Shown piece after piece: positions 1-8,489 of a stretch of DNA of 64,000 nt. The notes under the pieces are model-generated. The model searched no databases. It was not told the origin of the DNA and worked only from the letters and a program-made list of their open reading frames with translations. Positions within the stretch are counted from its first letter, which is position 1. Each line of letters begins with the position of its first letter. The stretch lies in contig NZ_SDKD01000023.1 in the NCBI RefSeq assembly GCF_004521915.1, forward strand, positions 1-64,000, in the 5' to 3' direction. This stretch comes from Brevibacillus migulae (GTDB lineage Bacteria; Bacillota; Bacilli; Brevibacillales; Brevibacillaceae). A program made the translations under genes and the position numbers.

Positions 1-79
1 GACATCCTGTCGCAACACAGACGTAAGCACGTCCTTGTGCATAAATTGCTGCGTATCCAGTTTTGAAGGTGCAACGAAC
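1..79. other. Unassigned left-edge sequence, possible rRNA operon 3' flank
   Basis: There is no open frame worth calling here. The stretch leads straight into a strong terminator. Around 51-73 it resembles spacer sequence that I associate with the end of Bacillales rRNA operons, and in Bacillus subtilis an rRNA operon precedes ctsR. Both points come from memory, so the assignment is a weak inference. No complete rRNA or tRNA can be recognised. Confidence 0.25.
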
Positions 80-114
80 AGCCTTGATACCCATCGGGTA
101 TTGGGGCTTTTTTT
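80..114 (+). terminator. Intrinsic terminator of the unit upstream of the window
   Basis: A 13-bp stem including three G-U pairs (80-92 with 96-108) has a 3-nt loop and is followed by a run of seven T (108-114). It ends a plus-strand transcript that begins outside the window. Confidence 0.85.
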
Positions 115-277
115 GGTGGATAAGAATGAAATTTAAAAGATCCATAGTTTGTTGCATAAATTGACAGAAAGCCTCGATGATATTTCCTTGCGATTCTACT
201 TCGATCTAGACTAACATGGAAGGCGAGCGCATATAAAGTGAGAGTAGCCTAAGAACAAGGATAAGAAGGGAAGTCTA

Positions 278-1387
278 ATGAAAAAAATCCTGATCTTTTC
301 CGCTTCTATCGGAAATGGCCATAATCAAGCGGCAAAAGCCATCCAGGAAAGCTTGGCGGATGTTGGTTATACATCCATGGTGATTGATACCTTGGAGTAT
401 ATCAGTCCGACGTTCCACAAGATTCTGTTGGAAGGCTATATGAATTTGCTGCGAATCTCACCGCGTATGTGGGGAAAGATCTATCATAATACCGAGAAAA
501 CCCGCTTTTTCGATGTGAATGTATTCGTCAATAAATTGCTGGCAAATAAATTAAAAAAACTCATCAATAGCGTTCAGCCAGATGCGTTTATAGCGACCCA
601 TCCGTTTGCAAGCTGTATGCTTTCCGTGTTAAAAGGGCGAAATGATTGGAAAGAGCCCATTTACACGATTATTACCGACTATACGATCCATCCATCCTGG
701 ATTAATCATCATATCAATTATTACTTTATAGCCCATGAGCAGCTGTATTATCTGGTTGACATTTACCGCCAGGATTATTCGAAATTCAAGCCGCTCGGGA
801 TCCCTATCACCAAAAACTTTTTGGAACCATTGGATGCGGACGCATTGCGCAGGAAGTTTGCGTTGCAGCCGGATCAGAAATGCCTCATTTTGTCAGGAGG
901 CGGTCTGGGTCTTGGCCCGATGGAAAAGGTATTGGAAGGCATTGAAGAAATCGAAAGGCCGCTGAAAACCTTTGTGTTAACCGGATTGAATGACAAGCTG
1001 TATCGCAAGGTGGCAGAAGGGACATACCGGCACGAGGTGGTGCCGCTGCGCTTTATATCGAATTTTCATGAATACTTACATATCGCTGATTTAATCGTGA
1101 CAAAATCAGGCGGATTAACGACCGCGGAAGTTCTCAGCAAGCAGGTGCCCATGATAGTCTATAACCCGCTTCCCGGCCAGGAAGAACGAAACAGCCATTT
1201 TTTGTTGAATAATTCCTGCGCGCTCCATGCCAATGTAACGGAGCAATTGATCTACTTTATTGAAGATCTCATTGAGGATCAAGACAAAGCCAACCATATG
1301 TCGCAAATGGCGAAGAGAATTGCGAAGCCGGATGCGTCCATAAAAATAGCCCAATTCATTCAAGCTGACATGGCTGGATATAACTAA
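278..1387 (+). CDS. MGDG synthase/UgtP-family glycosyltransferase
   Basis: A GT-B fold glycosyltransferase of 369 residues, of the family that includes Bacillus UgtP (UDP-glucose to diacylglycerol) and plant MGDG synthase. The N-terminal MGDG-synthase motif G-N-G-H-N is at residues 12-16. The C-terminal nucleotide-sugar domain shows the SGG near 207, then KSGG-LTTAE and P-L-PGQEE near 270-305. Length is close to UgtP (about 380). A diacylglycerol or similar lipid acceptor is likely, which would make it a membrane-surface enzyme for glycolipid or lipoteichoic-acid anchor synthesis, but substrate cannot be fixed from sequence. The start ATG follows an AAGGGAAG ribosome site. It is probably co-transcribed with the HAD gene 46 bases downstream. 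Bacillus subtilis does not carry such a gene just before ctsR. Confidence 0.85.
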   Translation: MKKILIFSASIGNGHNQAAKAIQESLADVGYTSMVIDTLEYISPTFHKILLEGYMNLLRISPRMWGKIYHNTEKTRFFDVNVFVNKLLANKLKKLINSVQPDAFIATHPFASCMLSVLKGRNDWKEPIYTIITDYTIHPSWINHHINYYFIAHEQLYYLVDIYRQDYSKFKPLGIPITKNFLEPLDADALRRKFALQPDQKCLILSGGGLGLGPMEKVLEGIEEIERPLKTFVLTGLNDKLYRKVAEGTYRHEVVPLRFISNFHEYLHIADLIVTKSGGLTTAEVLSKQVPMIVYNPLPGQEERNSHFLLNNSCALHANVTEQLIYFIEDLIEDQDKANHMSQMAKRIAKPDASIKIAQFIQADMAGYN

Positions 1388-1433
1388 AAAAGCGATGCAG
1401 CAACAGGCAGGGAATAGGGAAAGGTGGCCCGTG

Positions 1434-2108
1434 ATGGAGATTTCACATGCTGTGTTTTTTGACATGGACGGCACGCTATTACAAACAGAGAAGCTGGCGC
1501 TGCCCGCATTTCACCGTACGTTTGCTGAACTGCAGGAAAAACATCTTTGGACAGGACAGATTCCGACCGATGAACAATTCCTCAATGTGCTGGGTATGAC
1601 GATTGAGCAGCTTTGGGACAAATTGCTACCAGGAGCAGACAGCCAGACCAAAGAGTTGGCCAATGAATGGTTGTTGAAGCATGAAAAGGAATTGCTCAAG
1701 GAAGGGGCATGTGATCTGTATCCAGGAGTCCGTGAGCAATTGGAGAAGTTAAAAAAGGCCGGTGTTTCACTGTTTGTGGCAAGCAACGGGCTTGAAGACT
1801 ACATTGACTCGATATGCAAGCAATTCGAGATCAGCTCCCTGTTTACGGATCTGTATTCAGCAGGGCGCTTTCAAACAAAGTCTAAGAATGATCTGGTGGC
1901 CAAACTGCTCAAGGATTATCCGATCAAGCAAGCAGTCATGGTAGGAGATCGCCATTCTGACGTGGAGGCAGGGAAAGTAAACGGCCTCTTTACGATCGGA
2001 TGTGATTTTGGTTTTGCGAAAAAAGGGGAGTTGGACGGCGCCGATGTAATCATCCGTCACTTTTCGCAGTTAACGGCTCATCTTCCGTTTGAAGTTGGGA
2101 CATCATAA
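1434..2108 (+). CDS. HAD-superfamily hydrolase (phosphoglycolate phosphatase-like)
   Basis: A 224-residue haloacid-dehalogenase-type phosphatase. Motif I is F-F-D-M-D-G-T at the N-terminus, motif II lies around VASNG, and motif IV is GDRHSDVEAG, giving the usual nucleophile Asp and Mg-binding Asp residues. A helical cap sits between motifs I and II, as in phosphoglycolate phosphatase and beta-phosphoglucomutase relatives. The substrate is unknown. The frame is open back to an ATG at 1395, but the AAAGGTGG site at about 1420-1427 favours the ATG at 1434, and the protein then begins directly with the family's first strand. It sits 46 bases after the glycosyltransferase and is closed by a terminator. 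Confidence 0.85.
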   Translation: MEISHAVFFDMDGTLLQTEKLALPAFHRTFAELQEKHLWTGQIPTDEQFLNVLGMTIEQLWDKLLPGADSQTKELANEWLLKHEKELLKEGACDLYPGVREQLEKLKKAGVSLFVASNGLEDYIDSICKQFEISSLFTDLYSAGRFQTKSKNDLVAKLLKDYPIKQAVMVGDRHSDVEAGKVNGLFTIGCDFGFAKKGELDGADVIIRHFSQLTAHLPFEVGTS

Positions 2109-2118
2109 TCAGGTCAAG

Positions 2119-2150
2119 AAAACCATTCCGAAACGAGGAATGGTTTTTTT
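2119..2150 (+). terminator. Intrinsic terminator after the HAD gene
   Basis: A perfect 11-bp stem AAAACCATTCC / GGAATGGTTTT with a 7-nt loop and continuing T residues separates the glycosyltransferase-HAD unit from the ctsR operon. Confidence 0.9.
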
Positions 2151-2269
2151 CGTGAAACGAACGAAGGATCCACCAAGTCAAGTTTTAATCCTACCGGCTG
2201 ATAAATCAGTGGACGCCGCTTGTTTCAAGCGAGTCGGATTTGACAACAATAAAAGTGAATGGCACCCTC

Positions 2270-2297
2270 TTGCAGAAAAAAATAAAATGATTATAAT
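2270..2297 (+). promoter_or_regulatory. SigA promoter of the ctsR operon
   Basis: TTGCAG (2270-2275), a 16-bp spacer and a perfect TATAAT (2292-2297). The predicted start near 2304 falls inside the CtsR operator, as expected for a repressed promoter. Confidence 0.8.
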
Positions 2298-2300
2298 TAA

Positions 2301-2317
2301 AGTCAAAGATAGTCAAA
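2301..2317 (+). promoter_or_regulatory. CtsR operator (heptad direct repeat)
   Basis: AGTCAAA-GAT-AGTCAAA matches the known CtsR box (RGTCAAA-NAN-RGTCAAA) exactly. A third near-heptad AGTCAAT begins at 2317, overlapping the second by one base. The position over the transcription start implies autorepression of ctsR-mcsA-mcsB-clpC, relieved when heat or McsB inactivates CtsR. Confidence 0.9.
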
Positions 2318-2353
2318 GTCAATATTTTTACGTTGGAGCAAGGAGGAGGCATT

Positions 2354-2818
2354 TTGCGAAACATCTCGGATGTGATCGAACAGTATCTAAAGCGTATACT
2401 GCAGGAAAGCCCGGATGGATCCGTTGAAATTCAACGGAGTGAGCTAGCCGAATCTTTTCAATGTGTGCCTTCACAAATTAATTATGTGATCAATACCCGT
2501 TTTACCATGGAAAAAGGTTATGTGGTAGAAAGCAAGCGGGGCGGCGGCGGTTATATCCGGATCCGTAAAGTGCAGATTGTCAACAAGAGCAAGCTGCAGG
2601 AACTGTTGACCCAGGAATTAATTGGCGAAAGCATTACACAGGCTGTCGGTTATGCGATTATTGAGCGTTTGTATGAAGAAGGTCTGATCAATGCACGAGA
2701 GGCAGCTTTGATGAAAGTGGCGACCTCCCGGGATGTTCTTCAGGTAGAATCGCTCTTACGTGATCGGCTCCGTGCCAATATCTTGAAAAACATGATCACA
2801 ACTATTCTGTTTCGCTAA
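2354..2818 (+). CDS. ctsR: Transcriptional repressor CtsR
   Basis: The class III stress-gene repressor, 154 residues like Bacillus subtilis CtsR. It dimerises, binds heptad repeats at clp promoters and is a heat sensor. The N-terminal winged helix-turn-helix includes the glycine-rich wing R-G-G-G-G-Y (about residues 55-61), the temperature-sensing loop. The C-terminal half forms the McsB/ClpC contact domain. The start is a TTG at 2354, 7 bases after a perfect AGGAGG (2341-2346); an upstream in-frame TTG at 2333 would lie before this site. First gene of the four-gene operon, with its own operator upstream. Confidence 0.97.
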   Translation: MRNISDVIEQYLKRILQESPDGSVEIQRSELAESFQCVPSQINYVINTRFTMEKGYVVESKRGGGGYIRIRKVQIVNKSKLQELLTQELIGESITQAVGYAIIERLYEEGLINAREAALMKVATSRDVLQVESLLRDRLRANILKNMITTILFR

Positions 2819-2848
2819 CAGCTCATAATCAGGAAGGGGGAGTCCCGT

Positions 2849-3385
2849 ATGAATTGCGAAGAATGCGGGAAACGTCCAGCAACATTGCACCTGACCAAGA
2901 TCGTCAATGGGGAAAAAACGGAATATCATATTTGTGAGCAGTGTGCAAAAGAAAAAGGCGACGTATTTGGAGGCTTTGGCAACTTTGGCATTAACCAGCT
3001 GTTATCCGGGTTGCTCAATTTTGACCCGATGATCAAAAAGGAAGGCAGCCAAGCGAAGGAAGGAACCGCTGGCACGCAAAAACCGCTTCGCTGTGAAACA
3101 TGCGGATTAACCTATGCGCAGTTCAGCAAAAGCGGCCGCTTTGGTTGCAGTGATTGCTATCGTTTTTTAGGGGATCGTCTGGATCCGCTGTTCAGACGTA
3201 TTCATGGAAATACCCAGCATATCGGGAAAGTGCCCGAGCGTACCGGAGGCAAGATCAAGGTACGCAAAGAGTTGGATCAATTAAAATCAGCCCTGCAGCA
3301 ATATGTGGCCAAGGAAGAATTTGAGAAAGCGGCAGAGATCCGCGATCGCATCAAAGCCTTGGAACAAAAAATCGCCCAATCGTAA
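2849..3385 (+). CDS. mcsA: Protein-arginine kinase activator McsA
   Basis: The zinc-binding partner that activates the arginine kinase McsB, 178 residues. Paired cysteine motifs are visible: CEEC near residue 3 with CEQC near 29, and CETC near 84 with CSDC near 102. A C-terminal UVR motif (about 135-175, K-E-E-F-E-K-A-A-E-I-R-D-R) resembles the UvrB/UvrC interaction helix pair and the middle domain of ClpC. It begins after a GGGGGAG ribosome site. Second gene of the ctsR operon. Confidence 0.96.
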   Translation: MNCEECGKRPATLHLTKIVNGEKTEYHICEQCAKEKGDVFGGFGNFGINQLLSGLLNFDPMIKKEGSQAKEGTAGTQKPLRCETCGLTYAQFSKSGRFGCSDCYRFLGDRLDPLFRRIHGNTQHIGKVPERTGGKIKVRKELDQLKSALQQYVAKEEFEKAAEIRDRIKALEQKIAQS

Positions 3386-3403
3386 TGCGAGGAGGTGGCA
3401 GGA

Positions 3404-4474
3404 ATGACGCAACAACGATTCATGCAGCACCCTTGGAGCAACTGGATGAAAGCGACAGGACCGGAAGCGGATATCGTGGTCAGCACGAGGCTGCGGATCG
3501 CACGAAATCTGCAGCAGCATCCGTTTCCCATGTTAGCGACCGATTCCCAGGCCCAAGAGGTTGTCAATAAAGTAACAGAGGTAGCGCAGAGTGACGCCAT
3601 GAAAGCGCGTGGACAGTTTGAACTGATCCGCATGGATGAACTGAATCCGCTAGAGAAAAAGGTGCTGGTAGAGAAACACCTGATCAGCCCGAACTTGGCG
3701 GAGGAATCGCGAAAAGGCGCTGTTTTGCTAAACCAGGACGAATCCATCAGCATCATGGTGAACGAGGAGGACCATATCCGCATCCAGGTGCTCCTGCCGG
3801 GATTCCAGCTTAATGAAGCGTGGGAGATCGGGACCAAGATCGATGATGTGTTTGAAAAAGTCCTCAATTATGCGTTTGACGAAACACGGGGGTACTTGAC
3901 CAGCTGTCCGACCAACGTAGGAACCGGTATTCGGGCATCGGTCATGCTTCATCTGCCGGCTCTCGTCATGACCCAGCAGATCAACCGCATCCTGCAAGCC
4001 ATCAATCAAGTGGGCTTGGTCGTCCGGGGGTTGTATGGAGAAGGAAGCGAAGCATTGGGGAACCTGTTCCAGCTGTCCAATCAGGTGACGCTGGGGATGT
4101 CGGAAACCGATATTCTTTCCAACCTGTTCAGTGTCGCTAACCAGATCATTGAACAGGAGCGCGCAGCCCGCCGCTACTTGCAAGAGCACTCGCGCATCGC
4201 GTTGGAGGATCGCATTTACCGTTCCTACGGGATCCTGCTCTATGCGCGTACCGTGGAATCAAAAGAAGCATCGCAGCGTTTATCGGATATCAGACTGGGC
4301 ATAGATATTGGCATAATAAAAAATGTATCTACATTTGCTTGCAATGAACTGCTGGTGATGACGCAGCCCGGATTCCTGCAGCATCATGCAGGACAAAAAT
4401 TGACGCCGGAACAGCGTGATGAGCGCAGAGCACGGCTCATACGAGAAAAGCTAACTTCAAAAGACATGGCATAA
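3404..4474 (+). CDS. mcsB: Protein arginine kinase McsB
   Basis: A phosphagen-kinase-fold enzyme that phosphorylates arginines on proteins, marking them for ClpCP and inactivating CtsR; 356 residues. The N-terminal part carries the S-T-R-L-R-I-A-R-N-L phosphagen-kinase sequence, then N-E-E-D-H-I-R (the NEED/HIR loop, about 118-124), the signature C-P-T-N-V-G-T-G (about 168-175) and R-G-L-Y-G-E-G-S. The start ATG at 3404 follows GGAGGTGG (3391-3398); an in-frame GTG at 3395 lies inside that ribosome site. Third gene of the operon. Confidence 0.97.
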   Translation: MTQQRFMQHPWSNWMKATGPEADIVVSTRLRIARNLQQHPFPMLATDSQAQEVVNKVTEVAQSDAMKARGQFELIRMDELNPLEKKVLVEKHLISPNLAEESRKGAVLLNQDESISIMVNEEDHIRIQVLLPGFQLNEAWEIGTKIDDVFEKVLNYAFDETRGYLTSCPTNVGTGIRASVMLHLPALVMTQQINRILQAINQVGLVVRGLYGEGSEALGNLFQLSNQVTLGMSETDILSNLFSVANQIIEQERAARRYLQEHSRIALEDRIYRSYGILLYARTVESKEASQRLSDIRLGIDIGIIKNVSTFACNELLVMTQPGFLQHHAGQKLTPEQRDERRARLIREKLTSKDMA

Positions 4475-4505
4475 AGGAATAGAGTATACAGGAGGTGCAT
4501 TCATT

Positions 4506-6959
4506 ATGATGTTTGGACGATTTACCGAACGTGCGCAAAAGGTGTTGGCGCTGGCATTGGAAGAGGCAGTTCGCCTCGGTCACAAGGATATTGGTACAGA
4601 GCATGTGCTGCTGGGCCTGATTCGGGAAGGGGAAGGGATTGCAGCCAAGGCGTTGCAATCGCTGGGGCTCGGTCTTGATAAGATCCAAAGCGAAGTGGAA
4701 TCGCTCATTGGCCGTGGCACCGAACAAGGCAACAATACCAACTATACACCGAATTATACGCCTCGGGCCAAAAAGGTCATTGAGCTCTCCATGGATGAAG
4801 CACGCAAGCTGGGTCACACCTATGTGGGGACTGAGCATATCTTGCTCGGGTTGATCCGCGAGGGCGAGGGTATCGCGGCGCGTATCATGAACAATCTGGG
4901 CGTGAGCCTGAACAAGGCACGTCAGCAGGTGCTGCAGCTCTTGGGTAGCTCTGAAATGATGTCCTCCCATCAGCCAGCTGGCAATAATCCGAACGCAAAT
5001 ACTCCCACGCTCGACAGCCTGGCGCGCGATTTGACCGCCCATGCACGCGAAGGCGGCTTGGACCCGGTCATCGGACGCACCAAAGAAATCGAGCGGGTTA
5101 TCCAAGTGCTGAGCCGACGCACCAAAAACAACCCGGTCCTGATCGGGGAGCCGGGCGTAGGGAAAACCGCGATCGCGGAAGGTCTGGCACAAAAGATCGT
5201 GAACAACGAAATTCCCGAAACACTGCGTGACAAGCGCGTCATGACGCTCGATATGGGGACTGTTGTGGCGGGCACCAAATATCGCGGGGAATTTGAAGAC
5301 CGGCTGAAAAAGATCATGGATGAAATTCGTCAGGCAGGAAACATCATCCTGTTTATCGACGAGCTGCACACCTTGATCGGTGCGGGCGGAGCAGAAGGCG
5401 CAATTGACGCCTCCAACATCCTGAAGCCAGCATTAGCGAGGGGCGAGCTTCAGTGCATCGGGGCAACTACGCTTGACGAGTATCGCAAATACATTGAAAA
5501 AGATGCCGCGTTGGAGCGCCGTTTCCAACCGATTCAGGTCGACGAACCGAATGTGGAAGACGCCATTCGCATTTTGCACGGCTTGCGTGATCGTTACGAA
5601 GCTCACCACCGTGTGAAAATCACAGATGAAGCCATCGAACAGGCAGTGAAACTGTCCGACCGATACATCACCGATCGCTTCCTGCCTGACAAGGCGATTG
5701 ACTTGGTTGACGAAGCAGCCTCCAAGGTACGCTTGCAATCCTTTACGGTACCGCCAAATCTCAAGGAGCTCGAGGCTCGCTTGGAAGAGGTACGAAAAGA
5801 AAAGGATGCGGCTGTTCAGTCCCAAGAGTTTGAAGAAGCAGCTGCTCTGCGCGATCAAGAGCAAAAGCTGCGTGAGGAACTGGATAAAACCAAGAAAGAC
5901 TGGAAAGAGCGCCAAGGCAAGCTGAACATGGAGGTTACTCCAGAGGATATCGCATCTGTCGTGGCCAACTGGACAGGAGTTCCAGTCGTGAAGCTGAAGG
6001 AAGAAGAGACAGAGCGTCTGCTGAAAATGGAAGAAATCCTGCATGACCGCGTGATTGGTCAGGATGAAGCGGTGAAGTCCATTTCCCGCGCTGTGCGCCG
6101 TGCCCGTGCAGGCTTGAAAGATCCGAAGCGTCCAATCGGCTCCTTCATTTTCCTCGGCCCAACCGGGGTAGGGAAAACCGAGCTGGCGCGTGCCGTAGCC
6201 GAAGCCTTGTTCGGCGATGAGGACTCGATGATCCGGATCGATATGTCCGAATACATGGAGAAACATTCGACTGCTCGTCTGGTCGGGGCACCTCCAGGAT
6301 ACGTCGGTTATGACGAAGGCGGACAATTGACTGAAAAAGTACGCCGCAAGCCATATTCGGTCATTCTGTTGGATGAGATCGAAAAAGCTCACCCGGATGT
6401 TTTCAATATTCTGCTGCAAGTATTGGATGATGGCCGTCTGACCGACTCCAAAGGACGCACGGTAGATTTCCGCAATACCGTCGTGATCATGACCTCCAAC
6501 GTGGGTGCAAGCATGATCAAGAAAAATACGTCCCTTGGCTTTACGACAGGCGATACCGAGAAAAAGTATCAGGATATGAAGGATAAAGTCATGGATGAGC
6601 TGAAGAAGAGCTTCCGTCCTGAATTCCTCAACCGGATTGACGAAGTGATCGTCTTCCACTCTCTGGAGCAGGAGCATATCGAGCAAATCGTTACGCTCAT
6701 GACCGACGAGCTCCGCAAACGCCTGAAAGAGCAGGAGATCGACTTCCAGCTCTCCGAAGAGGCGAAAAAGGTATTGGCCAAAGAAGGCTTCGACCCTGCG
6801 TACGGGGCGCGTCCATTGCGCCGTGCGATTCAACGCAATATCGAAGACAAGCTGAGTGAAGAACTCTTGAGGGGAACCATTCACAAAGGCGATACGGTCA
6901 ATATCGATGCGGAAGACGGCAAATTGGTTGTGAAACGGTTGGAAACGACAACAACCTGA
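4506..6959 (+). CDS. clpC: Clp protease ATPase subunit ClpC
   Basis: The AAA+ unfoldase that feeds ClpP and is targeted by McsB-phosphoarginine marks; 817 residues. Two N-domain repeats (about 1-70 and 80-145) contain the G-T-E-H-L-L-G-L-type signatures. AAA-1 has Walker A GEPGVGKT near 214 and Walker B LFIDELH. The UVR-like middle domain spans about 410-475. AAA-2 has Walker A GPTGVGKT near 550 and Walker B LLDEIEKAHPD. An LGF tripeptide near 679 fits the ClpP-docking loop. The ATG is 8 bases after GGAGGTG. Last gene of the ctsR operon. Confidence 0.98.
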   Translation: MMFGRFTERAQKVLALALEEAVRLGHKDIGTEHVLLGLIREGEGIAAKALQSLGLGLDKIQSEVESLIGRGTEQGNNTNYTPNYTPRAKKVIELSMDEARKLGHTYVGTEHILLGLIREGEGIAARIMNNLGVSLNKARQQVLQLLGSSEMMSSHQPAGNNPNANTPTLDSLARDLTAHAREGGLDPVIGRTKEIERVIQVLSRRTKNNPVLIGEPGVGKTAIAEGLAQKIVNNEIPETLRDKRVMTLDMGTVVAGTKYRGEFEDRLKKIMDEIRQAGNIILFIDELHTLIGAGGAEGAIDASNILKPALARGELQCIGATTLDEYRKYIEKDAALERRFQPIQVDEPNVEDAIRILHGLRDRYEAHHRVKITDEAIEQAVKLSDRYITDRFLPDKAIDLVDEAASKVRLQSFTVPPNLKELEARLEEVRKEKDAAVQSQEFEEAAALRDQEQKLREELDKTKKDWKERQGKLNMEVTPEDIASVVANWTGVPVVKLKEEETERLLKMEEILHDRVIGQDEAVKSISRAVRRARAGLKDPKRPIGSFIFLGPTGVGKTELARAVAEALFGDEDSMIRIDMSEYMEKHSTARLVGAPPGYVGYDEGGQLTEKVRRKPYSVILLDEIEKAHPDVFNILLQVLDDGRLTDSKGRTVDFRNTVVIMTSNVGASMIKKNTSLGFTTGDTEKKYQDMKDKVMDELKKSFRPEFLNRIDEVIVFHSLEQEHIEQIVTLMTDELRKRLKEQEIDFQLSEEAKKVLAKEGFDPAYGARPLRRAIQRNIEDKLSEELLRGTIHKGDTVNIDAEDGKLVVKRLETTTT

Positions 6960-6973
6960 TGATTCGGAAACGA

Positions 6974-7009
6974 GGCTGTCCCAAAAATGGGGCAGCCCTT
7001 TTCGTTTTT
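6974..7009 (+). terminator. Intrinsic terminator of the ctsR-clpC operon
   Basis: A 9-bp stem (GGCTGTCCC at 6974-6982 with GGGGCAGCC at 6989-6997, one G-U pair) is followed by a T-rich stretch. Confidence 0.85.
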
Positions 7010-7023
7010 CCTCTCCATTCACC

Positions 7024-7052
7024 TTTACGTCAAAGCAAAGGAGAGGCATAAT
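7024..7052 (+). promoter_or_regulatory. Candidate promoter of radA-disA
   Basis: TTTACG (7024-7029), a 17-bp spacer and CATAAT (7047-7052), in the gap between the clpC terminator and radA. It matches SigA only moderately; stress sigma factors also drive this locus in Bacillus. Confidence 0.4.
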
Positions 7053-7112
7053 CAAGAGAGGTTAGCATTGTATCGAAAGAATGGAAATGGGAATGACAGG
7101 AGCACATAGACG

Positions 7113-8483
7113 ATGTCAAAGTATAAAAGCAAATACGCATGTCAAGAATGTGGCTATGAAAGTCCCAAATGGATGGGAAAATGTCCAGGCTGCAATAATT
7201 GGAATACGATGGTAGAGGAAATGACCGTCAAGTCGACCTCGTCCCGGCATGAATCGTTAAACAACGGGAAGCAGGCAGCTGCTTTGCCGTTGTCGCAGGT
7301 GGCTGGCGAGGAGGAACCACGGTTTGACACGACCATTGGAGAATTGAATCGAGTGTTAGGCGGAGGGTTGGTTCCGGGATCCCTTGTGCTTGTGGGCGGA
7401 GATCCGGGGATCGGAAAATCTACGCTGTTGCTGCAATCTTCTTTTGCCCTTGCACGACAAGGGTATAAAGTGCTGTACGTATCGGGTGAAGAATCGGTGA
7501 AGCAAATCAAGCTGCGAGCGGATCGGCTGGGATCGGACACCCCACCGCTGTATGTGGTGGCTGAAAATGACCTGGAGCTGATCGAGCAGCAGGTCAATCA
7601 GGTTGAGCCGCAAATCATCATTATCGATTCGATCCAAACGGTTTTTCATCCTGCCATCCAATCCGCAGCCGGAAGTGTGGCTCAGGTGCGTGAAACGACA
7701 GCCCATATCATGCGAATCGCGAAAGGAAACGGGATCGCTGCCTTCATTGTGGGCCACGTGACCAAGGAAGGAGCCATCGCAGGCCCGCGGATGCTGGAGC
7801 ATATGGTCGATGCGGTGCTGTACTTCGAGGGAGAACGGCATAATACGTTTCGGATATTGCGTGCGGTGAAAAATCGCTTTGGTTCCACAAATGAGATCGG
7901 GATATTCGAAATGAAGGAGCGTGGCTTGGAGGAAGTGGCCAATCCTTCAGAGATTTTCTTGGCGGAACGCCCGGTCGGTGTTGCCGGCTCCACGGTTGTA
8001 GCGAGTATGGAAGGTACGCGCCCGGTGTTGGTTGAGCTTCAGGCGTTGGTATCCCCTACCAGCTTTGCAACACCTCGCCGGATGGCTACAGGGGTTGATC
8101 ATCAACGAATTGCCATGATCATGGCCGTCTTGGAAAAGCGGGTAGGTCTCATGCTGCAAAACCAGGATGCCTATGTGAATGTCGCAGGGGGCGTCCGGCT
8201 TGATGAGCCGGCCATCGACTTAGCGATTGCCGTTTCCATCGCTAGCAGCTTTCGTGATCACGCAACCAATCCGCACGACGTCGTGATTGGAGAAGTCGGC
8301 TTGACCGGTGAGGTGCGGGGCGTATCTCGGATTGAGCAACGTGTCAGAGAAGCGCATAAGCTTGGCTTTAAACGGGTAATACTCCCTGAAAAGAATATTC
8401 GTGGTTTGGAAGCGCCTGCCGATATCGAGCTGGTTGGAGTTCGAAACATTTCGGAGGCCTTGCACGAGGTGCTGAGGGGGTAA
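7113..8483 (+). CDS. radA: DNA repair protein RadA (Sms)
   Basis: A RecA-like branch-migration ATPase in recombinational repair, 456 residues. An N-terminal C4 zinc finger (C-Q-E-C then C-P-G-C, about residues 10-30) precedes the RecA-like core. The core holds Walker A G-D-P-G-I-G-K-S (about 96-103) and the RadA-specific K-N-R-F-G motif (about 253-257). The C-terminal Lon-protease-like domain (about 280-456) is complete. disA begins 6 bases after the stop, so the two are almost certainly one transcript, the arrangement seen throughout Bacilli. Confidence 0.97.
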   Translation: MSKYKSKYACQECGYESPKWMGKCPGCNNWNTMVEEMTVKSTSSRHESLNNGKQAAALPLSQVAGEEEPRFDTTIGELNRVLGGGLVPGSLVLVGGDPGIGKSTLLLQSSFALARQGYKVLYVSGEESVKQIKLRADRLGSDTPPLYVVAENDLELIEQQVNQVEPQIIIIDSIQTVFHPAIQSAAGSVAQVRETTAHIMRIAKGNGIAAFIVGHVTKEGAIAGPRMLEHMVDAVLYFEGERHNTFRILRAVKNRFGSTNEIGIFEMKERGLEEVANPSEIFLAERPVGVAGSTVVASMEGTRPVLVELQALVSPTSFATPRRMATGVDHQRIAMIMAVLEKRVGLMLQNQDAYVNVAGGVRLDEPAIDLAIAVSIASSFRDHATNPHDVVIGEVGLTGEVRGVSRIEQRVREAHKLGFKRVILPEKNIRGLEAPADIELVGVRNISEALHEVLRG

Positions 8484-8489
8484 AACACC

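Noticed and set aside
1..79. Possible rRNA gene end
   Set aside because: No stretch matches a 5S, 16S or 23S 3' end that I can identify; only spacer-like sequence before a terminator.
2089..2427. Open frame covering the ctsR promoter region
   Set aside because: It crosses a terminator, a promoter and the CtsR operator and overlaps ctsR in another frame, with no ribosome site.
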